Below are positions 50,752 through 60,263 of a stretch of DNA of 64,000 bases, in pieces. Each line of letters opens with the position of its first letter. Within the stretch, counting starts at the first letter, position 1. The notes beneath the pieces are model-generated. The model did no database searches. It was not told where the DNA came from and worked only from the letters and a program-made list of their open reading frames with translations. Position numbers and translations under genes: made by a program. The DNA lies in assembly GCF_900188455.1 (NCBI RefSeq), contig NZ_FZOL01000029.1:1-64000 (forward strand). Reading direction: 5' to 3'. This DNA comes from Pseudomonas japonica. GTDB taxonomy: Bacteria > Pseudomonadota > Gammaproteobacteria > Pseudomonadales > Pseudomonadaceae.

Positions 50752-53700
50752 TGGCCAATGTATCGCGCTGGTCGATCCGCAACCCGGTAGCCACGACCCT
50801 GTGTTTCGTCATGCTGACCCTGTTGGGGCTGCTCTGTTTCAAAACCTTGAAAGTCCGCGACATGCCCGACCTGAACCTGCCGATGGTGGTGCTGACCATC
50901 CCGTATCCCGGTGCTTCACCGGCGACCCTGGAAAGCGAGGTGGTCAACCGGGTCGAAGATCAGCTTTCTGCCATCCCGGGCCTGAAGCACTCCTACACGA
51001 CCATCACCGACAGTATGGTGACCATCACCTTGGAGTTCCCGCTGGAGAAGAACATTCAGGAGGCGCTGGAGGATGTGCGCTCGACCGTCGCCGGCCTGCG
51101 TTCACTGTTACCGGCAGATGTGCGCGAGCCGATCATCACGCGGCTGGACATCACCAGTCAGGTGATCATGGCCTTTGCCCTCAGCTCCTCGCAACGTAGT
51201 GATATCGAGCTGTCGGAGCTGGTCGAGGATGTCATCCGCCCCCGGCTGTCGCTGATCCCGGAGGTCAATCGTCTCAGTCTGGTCGGGGGTGTCAGCCGCG
51301 AGCTGCGGGTCGACCTTGACCCTGTCGCCATGAACGCGCAAGGCATCAGTGCGACCCAGGTGTCCCAGCGACTCAAGCAGTCCTATTCCAACGACGTCGC
51401 CGGGCAGGCCATTCTCGGCGGCCGTGAACAGCAGATCAGGGTCATCGCCCAGGTGCGCTCGCCTGAAGACATTCGCCAGTTGGAAGTCCCTCTGGCCAAT
51501 GGCCGCCGGGTGCGCCTGAACGACCTTGCCGGCGTCCATGAAGGGGTCGCCGATCGCACCGAGGCGGCCTTGCTGAACGGCCAGCCGATCGTCGGTTTCG
51601 AACTGTCGCAGGGCAAAGGCACCGACCAGATCCGTTTCGCCGAGCAAGTGCAGGCGTCGTTGGCAGCGATACAGGCCGACTACCCGGACCTGCGTTTCAC
51701 CAAGACCCTGGACTTCGTGGAGATCGCCCGCGACGAATACCATGGCTCGCTGCAACTGCTGCTCGAGGGCGCGGTGCTGACAGTCATCATCGTCTGGCTG
51801 TTTCTCAAGGATCTGCGCGCCACCTTTATCTCGGCCCTGGCATTGCCGTTGTCGATCATCCCTACGTTCATCGGCATGAAATACCTGGGTTTCAGCATCA
51901 ACATCGTGTCCTTGCTGGCGATCTCCCTGGTGATAGGTGTACTGGTGGACGACACGATCGTGGAGGTCGAGAACATTGCCCGCCACCTGCACAAGGGCAT
52001 GACGCCGCTGCAGGCCGTCATGCAGGCGACCGACGAAATCGGCCTCGCGGTGATCGCCACGACCTTCACCCTGGTGGCGGTGTTTTTGCCCACCGCGTTC
52101 ATGAGCGGCATCGGTGGCATGTTCTTCCGCCAGTTCGGCCTGACCACGGTGGTTGCGGTGCTGGCCTCGCTGCTGGTGGCGCGCATGCTGATTCCCATGC
52201 TCACGGCGTACCTGCTCAAACCGGTGCAGCGCGAGCCCGAGGAAGCAGCCTGGATGCGGCACTACATGGTGATGTGCCGTTGGTGCCTGGCAAACCGCAA
52301 GACAACCCTGGCCAGCGCGCTGCTGTTCTTCGTCGCGTCCCTCGCTCTGGCGTCGCTGTTGCCCAACAGCTTCATCCCTGCCGACGACAACACCCACACT
52401 CAGGTCACCCTGCAGATGCCGCCAGGCACCCGGCTCAACGAGATGCTGTCGATCGTTCGCCAGGCCGAAAGCCGCCTGCTGGACATCAGGTACATCGAGC
52501 AGATCTACACCACCGTCGGTGGTGGCTCGGCGGGCAGCGACCCGCTGGCCGGGCAGAGCGCTGCCGATCAGGCGACCTTGACCCTGCGTCTGGTCGAGCG
52601 CAGCCAGCGACCCGACAAAGGCCAGGTCCAGACGCTGATCATGGCGCGGCTGGGCGACCTGCCAGGGGCGCGCGTGAGCGTGGGGCTGGGCGCCTCCAAC
52701 GACAAGTACAAGGTCTACCTGGTGAGCCACGACAAGCAGGCCTTGAAGGAGGCATCCAACCGTTTCGAACAGGACCTGCGGCGTATCGAAGGCTTGAACG
52801 GCGTGCAGGCGCAGAACAATCTGCAGCGTGCCGAGGTGTCGGTGAACGTGGACTTCCAGCGCGCCGCAGACCTCGGTGTCACCGCAGCAGACATCGCCCA
52901 GACCTTGAGGGTCGCCACAGTAGGTGACTACGAAGAGAACCTGGCCCGCTACGATTTGCCCAAGCGGCAGATGCCCGTGCTGGTCAAGTTCAATGACCAG
53001 GTGCGTACCGACCTGGATTCGCTGGAAAACCTGCTGGTGCCCGGCAGCCGGGGTGCGGTGCGTCTGGGGGAGGTAGCGAGGCTCGGGCTGGACAGCGGAC
53101 CGACCGTCATCAGCCGCCTCGATGGACTTTACAGTTCGGGCTTCACCCTGATGATCGGCAATCTGAACATGGGTGAGGTGCAGCGGCGGATGCAGGCCAT
53201 GCCCAGCCTGCGGAACCTGCCGGCGGGGGTAGAGATACGCGAACTGGGCGATGCCGAAGCCAACCGCGAGCTGGTTGAAGGCTTCATGCTGTCGATGCTG
53301 GCCGGGGGGCTGCTGATCTATTCAGTGCTGGTGTTGCTGTTCAAGGATTTCCTGCAGCCGTTCACCATCCTGATTGCCTTGCCGCTGGCCGTGGGTGGTT
53401 CGCTGGTCGCCATGCTGCTGACTGGGCAGAGCTTCTCGCTGTCCACGCTGATCGGTTTCATCATGTTGATGGGCATCGTCACCAAGAACTCCATTCTGCT
53501 GGTCGACTACGCGATTGTCGCCTATCGCCAGCAGGGCGTGGGGCGCACCGAGGCGGTACTCGACGCCTGCCACAAACGTGCGCGGCCGATCATCATGACC
53601 AGCCTGGCCATGGGCTTTGGCATGCTACCCATAGCCCTGGCGCTGGGCCATTCAGACATGACCTTCCGCTCGCCCATGGCGATAACCATTATTGGCGGGC

Positions 53701-53801
53701 TGACCACATCGACCCTGTTGAGCCTGCTGATCGTGCCGACCGTCTTTACCTATGTCGACGATTTCGAGCAGTGGCTCAAAAGGCGCGTGATCCGCCATTG
53801 A
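50751..53801 (+). CDS. RND (HAE1/AcrB-type) efflux transporter
   Basis: A 1016-residue proton-driven exporter of standard AcrB length with 12 predicted spans in two halves. The proton-relay Asp pair is in 'VIGVLVDDTIVEVENIARHL'; 'VRDMPDLNLPMVVLTIPYPG' is the family start, and 'GIVTKNSILLVDYAIV' is the second-half TM motif. Enclosed between a PchR-like regulator and a siderophore receptor and biosynthesis genes, it is most simply the exporter of the finished siderophore. In pyochelin loci an ABC pair (PchHI) occupies a comparable place. Multidrug efflux is the alternative. Confidence 0.9.
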   Translation: MANVSRWSIRNPVATTLCFVMLTLLGLLCFKTLKVRDMPDLNLPMVVLTIPYPGASPATLESEVVNRVEDQLSAIPGLKHSYTTITDSMVTITLEFPLEKNIQEALEDVRSTVAGLRSLLPADVREPIITRLDITSQVIMAFALSSSQRSDIELSELVEDVIRPRLSLIPEVNRLSLVGGVSRELRVDLDPVAMNAQGISATQVSQRLKQSYSNDVAGQAILGGREQQIRVIAQVRSPEDIRQLEVPLANGRRVRLNDLAGVHEGVADRTEAALLNGQPIVGFELSQGKGTDQIRFAEQVQASLAAIQADYPDLRFTKTLDFVEIARDEYHGSLQLLLEGAVLTVIIVWLFLKDLRATFISALALPLSIIPTFIGMKYLGFSINIVSLLAISLVIGVLVDDTIVEVENIARHLHKGMTPLQAVMQATDEIGLAVIATTFTLVAVFLPTAFMSGIGGMFFRQFGLTTVVAVLASLLVARMLIPMLTAYLLKPVQREPEEAAWMRHYMVMCRWCLANRKTTLASALLFFVASLALASLLPNSFIPADDNTHTQVTLQMPPGTRLNEMLSIVRQAESRLLDIRYIEQIYTTVGGGSAGSDPLAGQSAADQATLTLRLVERSQRPDKGQVQTLIMARLGDLPGARVSVGLGASNDKYKVYLVSHDKQALKEASNRFEQDLRRIEGLNGVQAQNNLQRAEVSVNVDFQRAADLGVTAADIAQTLRVATVGDYEENLARYDLPKRQMPVLVKFNDQVRTDLDSLENLLVPGSRGAVRLGEVARLGLDSGPTVISRLDGLYSSGFTLMIGNLNMGEVQRRMQAMPSLRNLPAGVEIRELGDAEANRELVEGFMLSMLAGGLLIYSVLVLLFKDFLQPFTILIALPLAVGGSLVAMLLTGQSFSLSTLIGFIMLMGIVTKNSILLVDYAIVAYRQQGVGRTEAVLDACHKRARPIIMTSLAMGFGMLPIALALGHSDMTFRSPMAITIIGGLTTSTLLSLLIVPTVFTYVDDFEQWLKRRVIRH

Positions 53802-53802
53802 A

Positions 53803-53856
53803 GGCAGCGCCCTGAGAGGTGCGGGCGCAGCGTGTGGCGAGGGTCGAGGCGCTGCC
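53803..53856 (+). other. Inverted repeat after the RND gene
   Basis: GGCAGCGCC at 53803 and GGCGCTGCC at 53848 form a perfect 9-bp stem with a 36-base loop, 1 bp after the RND stop. A T-rich stretch (53889-53905) follows at a distance, so this may be a weak terminator or attenuator before the receptor gene. Confidence 0.35.
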
Positions 53857-53954
53857 GCACCGGCCCGGACTCACATTCCGTACGATTGTTTTTCCTTTTT
53901 TTTATAGCCTTTCCCGTTTTTGAAGGAACCTTTTGGTGCTTTCCCTTATTTTAT

Positions 53955-53976
53955 GAGAATGATTTTTAATATCATT
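53955..53976 (+). promoter_or_regulatory. Fur box upstream of the siderophore receptor
   Basis: GAATGATTTTTAATATCATT (53957-53976) is a symmetric AT-rich match to the Fur operator, 29 bp before the receptor start in the 203-bp gap. It indicates that the receptor and biosynthesis genes have their own iron-controlled promoter apart from the RND pair. Confidence 0.72.
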
Positions 53977-54004
53977 TGAAGGCATTTGTAAGGTGATTTC
54001 CCTG

Positions 54005-56257
54005 ATGCGCAACTCCCTCTCCAGTCATGTCTGCTTCGCTCTTCTAATGGCTCAGTCGGCTGCCCATGCCGAAGAAAAGGTGCAGCCTCCTGTCGAGGCG
54101 GAAGCTCCCGCAAGTTCCGAAAGCAAGGAGCAGGTTGCCTCCTCGGCGCGTGAGCTGCCGGCCTTGACGGTCACCGCCCGCGGCGTCGAAGAAACCTTTC
54201 TGAGCACGCCGATGATGGTTGATGTGATCAGTTCCAGAGAAATCACCGAGCGCCGCCTGACCACTGTGGCGGATGCTCTGCGCACCTTGCCCAGTGTCGA
54301 TATTCACGAAGGCGGAAACGTTGGCAACTCGTTCATCTGGATTCGCGGCACAGGCTCACTGACCCACACCAGCCTCGATGACGGCAGTGTCGACATGCGT
54401 ATCGACGGGGTCAGCAACGGCCTGCTGGGTATGTCGCGCAACCTGCTGGACGTCGAGCAGGTCGAAGTTGCCAAAGGCCCTCAGGGCACGCTGTTCGGTC
54501 AGGGGGCCGAGGCGGGTGTGGTGACGGTCAAGACCTGGGACCCTCAGCCGGACTTTCAGGGCAAGGTCGGCTTCGGTGTGGGCTCTGACAGTCAGCGAAG
54601 CGTCGAGGGCATGCTCAACCTGCCGCTGGATAATTACTGGGCGCTGCGGGTTGCGGCGACGCGTGATGAAACCGATGACTACATCGAGAAGCGCGAAAAC
54701 GGTCACCCGCTCAACCGCAAGACCCGTGACGCCATGCAGGCCAAGCTGCGCTTCAATGATGGCGAGCGCAACGACATGGTGCTGCAGGTGTATGAGGACT
54801 CTTCCGATAACTTCATGCCGCTGGTGCTGAACCTGGAAGAGAGCACGCCGCGTGTCACCACGGGCGGTCTACCCCATGACAGCTATCGCAAGAATCGCGG
54901 TGTTGTCCTCAATATCAAGCACGATCTGGACTTTGCCCAGTTCCAGTCGATCACCTCGTTCCACAACCACAGGGGTGAGGTGGGTCGCCCGGCGCGCCCG
55001 CTGGACTTGCTGAACATCACCTACAACTCGATGGGCATTCCGGCGGCGCTGCGCCCGGCGCTGAATAAGTACTTCAGCGAAGACCGCAACAACCGCCAGG
55101 TTCAGACCGACGACATCGACCGCTACTCGCAGGAGTTCCGTCTGGTGTCCCCCGAGGGCAGCGAAGTGGGCTGGGTCGGCGGCATCTATCTTTCCCATCA
55201 GGACCGCGACTTCGCCTTCGATTCCTTGCGTGATCTGTTCGTGCTCCGCGGCGTCACGCTGGTGGGCAACGACAACTACAACGCGTTGCAAGAGCGCAAC
55301 TACAAGACCGACAGCAAGGCGATCTACGGCGAGATCACTTATCCGCTCACTCAGCGCCTCAGCCTGATCACCGGTCTGCGTGCGGTCGATGAAAGGCTGC
55401 GCTACAAGGCGTCCTGGATTCCCAACGGCAACAACCCGCTTGGGGTCAACGGCCCCCGGTACGATGCACAGACCCTCAATGACACCTATGCCACCGGGCG
55501 GGTGGGGCTGAGCTTGGAGCTGAGCCCGCAGTGGACTGCCTATGTGATGCAGAGCAAGGGGCACAAGTCGGGCGGTTTTGCCGACTACAGCACAAACGTG
55601 CCGAACGGCGAGGCCGACACGCCCTACAAGGCCAGCAAGATTTCCGCCACCGAAGTGGGCGTGAAGTACGCAAGCGAAGATGGCCGTGTGCAGACGAGCA
55701 TGGCGGTCTACCAGAACACCGTCGATGACGACCACATCACGACCTCGACCTACCCGACCTACCTCTACGACACCAAGACCGTCGACAGCCGTTCCCGTGG
55801 CGTGGAGCTCGAAGGTCGCTGGCGCGCCACCGAACAATTGACCCTGCGCGCGGCGGCCTCGCATACCGATGCACGGGTGACCTCGGTGCCCGAATCGGCC
55901 CGCAGGGTGACCGAGGAGGGTAATCGCATGCCGCAGGTGCCCTACGTCAGCGGCAGCGTGGGTGCCAACTATGCCGATGACCTGCCGTTTCAACTGCTGG
56001 GCCACGCCCACTGGTTCACCGATGCCAACCTGCGTTATGTCGGTGATCGCTGGGCCGAGCCAGACAACGGCCAGCGTCTGGACAGCTACACGCTGCTCGA
56101 TGCAAGCGTCGGTGTGGCCGGCACCTTCGGTGAGGTCAGGCTGTGGGGCAAGAACCTGACCGACGAGAAGTGGGTCTACTTCGGCGTGCAGCCCGGCAAC
56201 CTGGGGGTGTATGCGCCCGGTCGCACCTACGGCCTTGCCTACACCTACGAGTTCTGA
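54005..56257 (+). CDS. TonB-dependent siderophore receptor (FptA/FyuA-type)
   Basis: A 750-residue outer-membrane receptor. Signal 'SHVCFALLMAQSAAHA'; TonB-box region 'ELPALTVTARGVEE'; plug with 'SFIWIRGTGSLTHTSLDDGS' and 'VEVAKGPQGTLFGQGAEAGV'; barrel ending '...TYGLAYTYEF' with C-terminal Phe. There is no STN domain, unlike the receptor at 43511, so control is through the PchR-like regulator and Fur. The ATG at 54005 is 9 bp from AAGGTG; a GTG at 53993 is an alternative. It presumably imports the ferric siderophore made by the downstream genes. Confidence 0.9.
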   Translation: MRNSLSSHVCFALLMAQSAAHAEEKVQPPVEAEAPASSESKEQVASSARELPALTVTARGVEETFLSTPMMVDVISSREITERRLTTVADALRTLPSVDIHEGGNVGNSFIWIRGTGSLTHTSLDDGSVDMRIDGVSNGLLGMSRNLLDVEQVEVAKGPQGTLFGQGAEAGVVTVKTWDPQPDFQGKVGFGVGSDSQRSVEGMLNLPLDNYWALRVAATRDETDDYIEKRENGHPLNRKTRDAMQAKLRFNDGERNDMVLQVYEDSSDNFMPLVLNLEESTPRVTTGGLPHDSYRKNRGVVLNIKHDLDFAQFQSITSFHNHRGEVGRPARPLDLLNITYNSMGIPAALRPALNKYFSEDRNNRQVQTDDIDRYSQEFRLVSPEGSEVGWVGGIYLSHQDRDFAFDSLRDLFVLRGVTLVGNDNYNALQERNYKTDSKAIYGEITYPLTQRLSLITGLRAVDERLRYKASWIPNGNNPLGVNGPRYDAQTLNDTYATGRVGLSLELSPQWTAYVMQSKGHKSGGFADYSTNVPNGEADTPYKASKISATEVGVKYASEDGRVQTSMAVYQNTVDDDHITTSTYPTYLYDTKTVDSRSRGVELEGRWRATEQLTLRAAASHTDARVTSVPESARRVTEEGNRMPQVPYVSGSVGANYADDLPFQLLGHAHWFTDANLRYVGDRWAEPDNGQRLDSYTLLDASVGVAGTFGEVRLWGKNLTDEKWVYFGVQPGNLGVYAPGRTYGLAYTYEF

Positions 56258-57529
56258 GTGGCCGCGATGAACGATGCACTGAAAATCGAGCGCAAGCCCT
56301 GGCTGCTGCTGGTGAGCGTGTATGTCACCCAGTACATGGGGATTGCCTTCATCATCGCCGCAGCCGTGGCGATCATGCGCCAGCAAGGTGTGGCGCTGGA
56401 CCGCCTGGCGCAGCTCAATCTGATCGCCCTGCCGATCGCGGGCAAGATTCTCTATGCCCCGTTCATCGACCGCTACCGGCCCTTTTTTCGCGGCCAGTAC
56501 CGCAGTTGGCTGATCATCGCCCAGGCGGTCATGGCGGTGATGCTGGTTGGCGCAGGCTTGCTGGATATCCAGCAGCAGTTTTCGACGATTCTGCTGTTAC
56601 TGATGGTCTATGGCTTTGCCGTAAGCGTGCAGGACGTGGCGGTGGATGGCCTGTCGTGCAAGATCTTCGAGGCTCATCGCCGTCAGCAGGCCAGCAGCCT
56701 GCAGTTCGCCAGTAACCTGGTGGGCAATATCGTCGGTGGTGGTGTGTTGTTGCTGTGCTACCCCTGGTTGCAGTGGCAGGGCGCGCTCTGGGTGCTGGCG
56801 GGGCTGACCATGCTGACCTGCCTGCAACTGCTGTTTTTCAGGGAGCCGCCAGTGGCTGCCGATGCGACTGCACAGGCAGACGGGCTCGGCTCCAGGTTCA
56901 GGCAACTGGGGCGGGATGTGAGCGGCTTCGTGGGCCGGCAACGCGGGTGGTTCCTGCTCTTGCTGGTCTACCCGGTCGGCTTCGCTTCAGGCTTCGCCTT
57001 GCTCAACCCGATGCTGGTGGATGCCGGCTGGTCGCTGGGTGATATCGGTTTTGCCACGAAGGTCGTGGGTTCGCTCATCGGAGTGTTTTCGGCCCTGATG
57101 GCCACCCCCCTGATCAACTGGCTGGGGCGCAAGCGGGCCTTGCTGGCACTGACGCTGGCGCAGGCCGCCGGCATGCTGTTCATGGTGCCGGTGGCACTGG
57201 GCCTGACCGACAGGCTGCATGCCTACCTGGCGATTGCCGGATACTTTGCGGTCAACCCGGCGCTGCTGGCAGTGCTTGCCACTCTGATCATGGACCGTGC
57301 GGCGCAGACCGAAGCCAAGGCGACCTTCTTTACCCTGCAGATCAGCCTGGTGGTGTTCATGGGCTTTGTCTACTCGGCACTGGGCATGGTCGCTGCCAAG
57401 CATGTCGGCTACTTCCAGGTCGTGGTGGCCACGGTCATCCTGACCTCGCTGATGGTCTGGGTGATTGGTAAGAGCTTGCCCGCGGAGCGTGGGGTAGCGT
57501 CGATGGCAGGGCTGCAGCATGAACACTGA
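56258..57529 (+). CDS. MFS permease, RhtX/FptX-type siderophore transporter
   Basis: A 423-residue permease with about 12 spans. The opening 'PWLLLVSVYVTQYMGIAFII', 'IAGKILYAPFIDRY' and 'GFAVSVQDVAVDGLSCKIFE' are features of the AmpG-like RhtX/FptX group, which moves ferri-siderophores across the inner membrane. The GTG start directly follows the receptor stop; an ATG at 56267 is possible. It overlaps the thioesterase gene by 11 bp. FptX acts with FptA in pyochelin uptake, and this pair mirrors that. Confidence 0.87.
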   Translation: MAAMNDALKIERKPWLLLVSVYVTQYMGIAFIIAAAVAIMRQQGVALDRLAQLNLIALPIAGKILYAPFIDRYRPFFRGQYRSWLIIAQAVMAVMLVGAGLLDIQQQFSTILLLLMVYGFAVSVQDVAVDGLSCKIFEAHRRQQASSLQFASNLVGNIVGGGVLLLCYPWLQWQGALWVLAGLTMLTCLQLLFFREPPVAADATAQADGLGSRFRQLGRDVSGFVGRQRGWFLLLLVYPVGFASGFALLNPMLVDAGWSLGDIGFATKVVGSLIGVFSALMATPLINWLGRKRALLALTLAQAAGMLFMVPVALGLTDRLHAYLAIAGYFAVNPALLAVLATLIMDRAAQTEAKATFFTLQISLVVFMGFVYSALGMVAAKHVGYFQVVVATVILTSLMVWVIGKSLPAERGVASMAGLQHEH

Positions 57530-58274
57530 AGCCGTGCGCATGAACCTGTTCTGCCTGTCGCCAGGCGGTTGCAGCGCGTCGATCTACACGCCGTTCAAGC
57601 GACAGGCCGGTGAGCTGATCAATGTACTGGCGCTGGACTATCCGGGGCACGGTGCCCGCGCCAGAGAGCCTCTGCAGGATGACCCCGACACGCTGGCCCG
57701 GGACGTGCTCGACGCCATCGAACAGGCCGAGCCGCTGCCGTTCGCGCTGTTTGGTCACAGCCTGGGGGCTGCCCTGTTGTGGCGGGTACTGTCATTGCTG
57801 GAAAACCGACCGGCCATCGAGCGCCTGAAGTTGCTGGTCGTGAGCAGCCGGCCACCCCGGTTGTTCATGAACATACCGGCAAAGCACAACTGGAGTGACC
57901 AGGCGATCATCGACGAGTTGTGCAAGTACAAGGCAACAGCAGCGGAACTTCTGGATAACCCGCAAGCGCGCGAGTTTTTCCTGCGCATCATGCGCAACGA
58001 CTTTCGCCTCAGCCATAACATGCCTGTCGATCCGATCGGCAAGACGCCCAAGGGCAGGGCAGTTGCGTTACTTGCCTTTTACGGTGAACAGGATCCGGAT
58101 ATCCGCGATCCCGAGGCAATGCAACACTGGCGCGGCCACAGCGAGCGCTGGCTGGGATGTCACCGATTGCCTGGTGATCACTTCTACTTTCGCCGCCAGG
58201 CATCACTGGAAAAGTTGCTCGATATCCTACAGGACGCGATGTTGACGCTACTGCGCAACGAGTCTTGCGTTTAA
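57519..58274 (+). CDS. Type II thioesterase of NRPS cluster
   Basis: A 251-residue alpha/beta-hydrolase of PchC/GrsT type: 'FCLSPGGCSASIYTPF', 'LALDYPGHGARAREPL', nucleophile motif GHSLG, and C-terminal 'LPGDHFYF' with the catalytic His. Such enzymes clear misloaded carrier domains of NRPSs. It overlaps the permease gene by 11 bp and precedes the isochorismate synthase. Confidence 0.9.
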   Translation: MNTEAVRMNLFCLSPGGCSASIYTPFKRQAGELINVLALDYPGHGARAREPLQDDPDTLARDVLDAIEQAEPLPFALFGHSLGAALLWRVLSLLENRPAIERLKLLVVSSRPPRLFMNIPAKHNWSDQAIIDELCKYKATAAELLDNPQAREFFLRIMRNDFRLSHNMPVDPIGKTPKGRAVALLAFYGEQDPDIRDPEAMQHWRGHSERWLGCHRLPGDHFYFRRQASLEKLLDILQDAMLTLLRNESCV

Positions 58275-58330
58275 GTCAATTCAACTTTCCAGGGCCGGAA
58301 AACAGCCGGGCGAAACAGTAAAGCAAAACA

Positions 58331-59560
58331 GTGAACACTGGATTCGCAAATAAAAAGAATGCCGTGAACGTGGCCTGTAACTCAATGGAACTAGACAGCT
58401 TCTACAAGTTGGTCTGCGAGGGAACTATGCCTCATCGTCATGTATCAAGTATCAATGTCCGTCCGGATGGCTATGGCGCTGCCTTTATCAACGGTGATCG
58501 CAGGCTCTGTTCGAATGAACTGTTGCAACGGATCCATACACCCGCTTGCGATCGCACTTCGCTCAACCGTGCCATTGCCGATACGTTTGCTCGTCTGCAA
58601 GAGCAAGGTGAGCAGGATCCGGTTCTGATCGGTGCCATTCCGTTCGATGTATCGCGGCCCTCGTCGCTGAACTTCTACCGGCGCGCCGATGCAGCGCCCG
58701 CTGCAGCTGATGCCGGTAGTGCGCCGATGCAGGTGAACAACATCCGGCCTCTGGTCGAGAGAAGTCATTTTGCCGATACCGTGCAGCGGGCGCTGAACGC
58801 GTTCGCCAGCGACGAGCTGTCGAAAATCGTGTTGTCGCAGGCGCTGGAAGTCGAGTTCCTGCAGGAGCAGGACATCCTGGCAATCGTTCGGGTACTGCGG
58901 GACCAGAACCCAGGCGCCTATGTGTTCTCCGTACCGCTGTCGGCACACCAGACCATTCTGGGGGCCAGCCCTGAGCTGCTGTTATCCCGGCAAGGCCGGA
59001 TCGTCACCAGCAATCCGCTGGCCGGTTCCCGCCCACGCTCGGGCGTGGCGCAAGAGAACCACGAGCGGCAGCTGCAACTGCAGCACTCGGCCAAGGATCA
59101 GTACGAACATCGCCTGGTGGTCAACGGCGTGGCTGCAACGCTGGCGCCGTATTGCTACCAGATGTCGGTTTCCGAGCAACCGCACATCCATGAAACATCA
59201 ACCATGATGCACCTGTCGTCCAGCGTTCAGGGGCAATTGCGCAGTGGCGCACCAGATGCCTTGAACCTGGCGCTGGACCTGCATCCCACCCCCGCCGTTT
59301 GCGGCACTCCGACCGCCCAGGCCAGGCGGTTCATTCTCGAGCACGAAGGTTACGACCGCCATTACTACGCAGGCCTGGTGGGCTGGATGGACGCCCAGGG
59401 CAATGGCGAGTGGGTGGTGACCATCCGCTGCGGGTTGCTTGAGCGCAACAGCATCCGCCTGTATGCCGGTGCCGGCATCGTCAGCGGCTCGGACCCCGAG
59501 GCCGAGTGGCTGGAAACTCAAGCCAAGATGAAAACCATGCTGAACGTGTTCAGCGCCTGA
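58331..59560 (+). CDS. Isochorismate synthase (EntC/DhbC-like)
   Basis: An enzyme of up to 409 residues converting chorismate to isochorismate. It has the chorismate-binding core: 'SKIVLSQALEVEF', 'ILGASPELLLSRQGRIVTSN', 'DLHPTPAVCGTPTAQARRFI', 'HYYAGLVGWMDAQGNGEWVV' and 'RLYAGAGIVSGSDPEAEWLE'. With an isochorismatase and a dihydro-DHB dehydrogenase directly downstream, the product goes to 2,3-dihydroxybenzoate, not salicylate; no pyruvate lyase (PchB) is present. GTG start at 58331; Met19 (58385) may be the real start. Confidence 0.9.
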   Translation: MNTGFANKKNAVNVACNSMELDSFYKLVCEGTMPHRHVSSINVRPDGYGAAFINGDRRLCSNELLQRIHTPACDRTSLNRAIADTFARLQEQGEQDPVLIGAIPFDVSRPSSLNFYRRADAAPAAADAGSAPMQVNNIRPLVERSHFADTVQRALNAFASDELSKIVLSQALEVEFLQEQDILAIVRVLRDQNPGAYVFSVPLSAHQTILGASPELLLSRQGRIVTSNPLAGSRPRSGVAQENHERQLQLQHSAKDQYEHRLVVNGVAATLAPYCYQMSVSEQPHIHETSTMMHLSSSVQGQLRSGAPDALNLALDLHPTPAVCGTPTAQARRFILEHEGYDRHYYAGLVGWMDAQGNGEWVVTIRCGLLERNSIRLYAGAGIVSGSDPEAEWLETQAKMKTMLNVFSA

Positions 59561-59606
59561 AACACTGTTTCAGGTGATCGGCTCACTTGTAAGAACGAGG
59601 ATCATC

Positions 59607-60263
59607 ATGAGTATTGCCTTGCTGTCCGACTACCCGCTGCCAACCCCGAATCTTTACCGCGAAGCCAAGGTCGCCTGGCCTCTGCAGACGCGCAGATCGG
59701 CTTTGCTGATCCACGACATGCAGGATTACTTCGTCAACTTCTACGAGCGCAAGGATGGCCTGATCTCCGACGTCATCGGCAATATCGTGCGGCTGAAGGC
59801 CTGGTGTCGCGCGCACGGCATTCCCGTCTATTACAGCGCGCAACCGGCGCAACAGAACCCGCAGGACCGCGGGCTGCTGACCGACATGTGGGGTAGCGGA
59901 CTGACCGCCCGGCCGGAGCTGGCGGGCATTGTCCAGGCGCTGGCTCCCCAAGCGCAGGACCGTATGCTGGTGAAGTGGCGCTACAGTGCGTTCTTTCGCT
60001 CGGACCTGGCCCGGCAACTGGCCGATGAAGGCCGCGACCAGTTGATCATCTGTGGCGTCTACGCCCACATCGGGGTGCTGCAGACCGCCGCCGACGCGTT
60101 CATGCAGGGCATCCAGCCGTTCGTGGTCGGCGATGCAGTGGCTGATTTCAGCCAGGCCGATCACCTCAATGCGTTGCAGTACGTGCAGCGCAATCTGGGG
60201 GTGGTTAAAACGCTGGCCGATGTCGTCGAGCCCGTGCCGGCCGCCGCGGCGGTGTGCGCATGA
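59607..60263 (+). CDS. Isochorismatase without aryl-carrier domain
   Basis: A 218-residue hydrolase giving 2,3-dihydro-2,3-dihydroxybenzoate and pyruvate. 'SALLIHDMQDYFVNFY' holds the catalytic Asp, 'MLVKWRYSAFFRSDL' the Lys, and 'LIICGVYAHIGVLQTAADAF' the EntB-type third site. EntB, DhbB and VibB are about 285-310 residues because they carry a C-terminal aryl carrier; this protein stops before it, like PhzD. The carrier is instead at the N-terminus of the NRPS. GAGG precedes the start at 59607. ATGA overlap with the next gene. Confidence 0.9.
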   Translation: MSIALLSDYPLPTPNLYREAKVAWPLQTRRSALLIHDMQDYFVNFYERKDGLISDVIGNIVRLKAWCRAHGIPVYYSAQPAQQNPQDRGLLTDMWGSGLTARPELAGIVQALAPQAQDRMLVKWRYSAFFRSDLARQLADEGRDQLIICGVYAHIGVLQTAADAFMQGIQPFVVGDAVADFSQADHLNALQYVQRNLGVVKTLADVVEPVPAAAAVCA

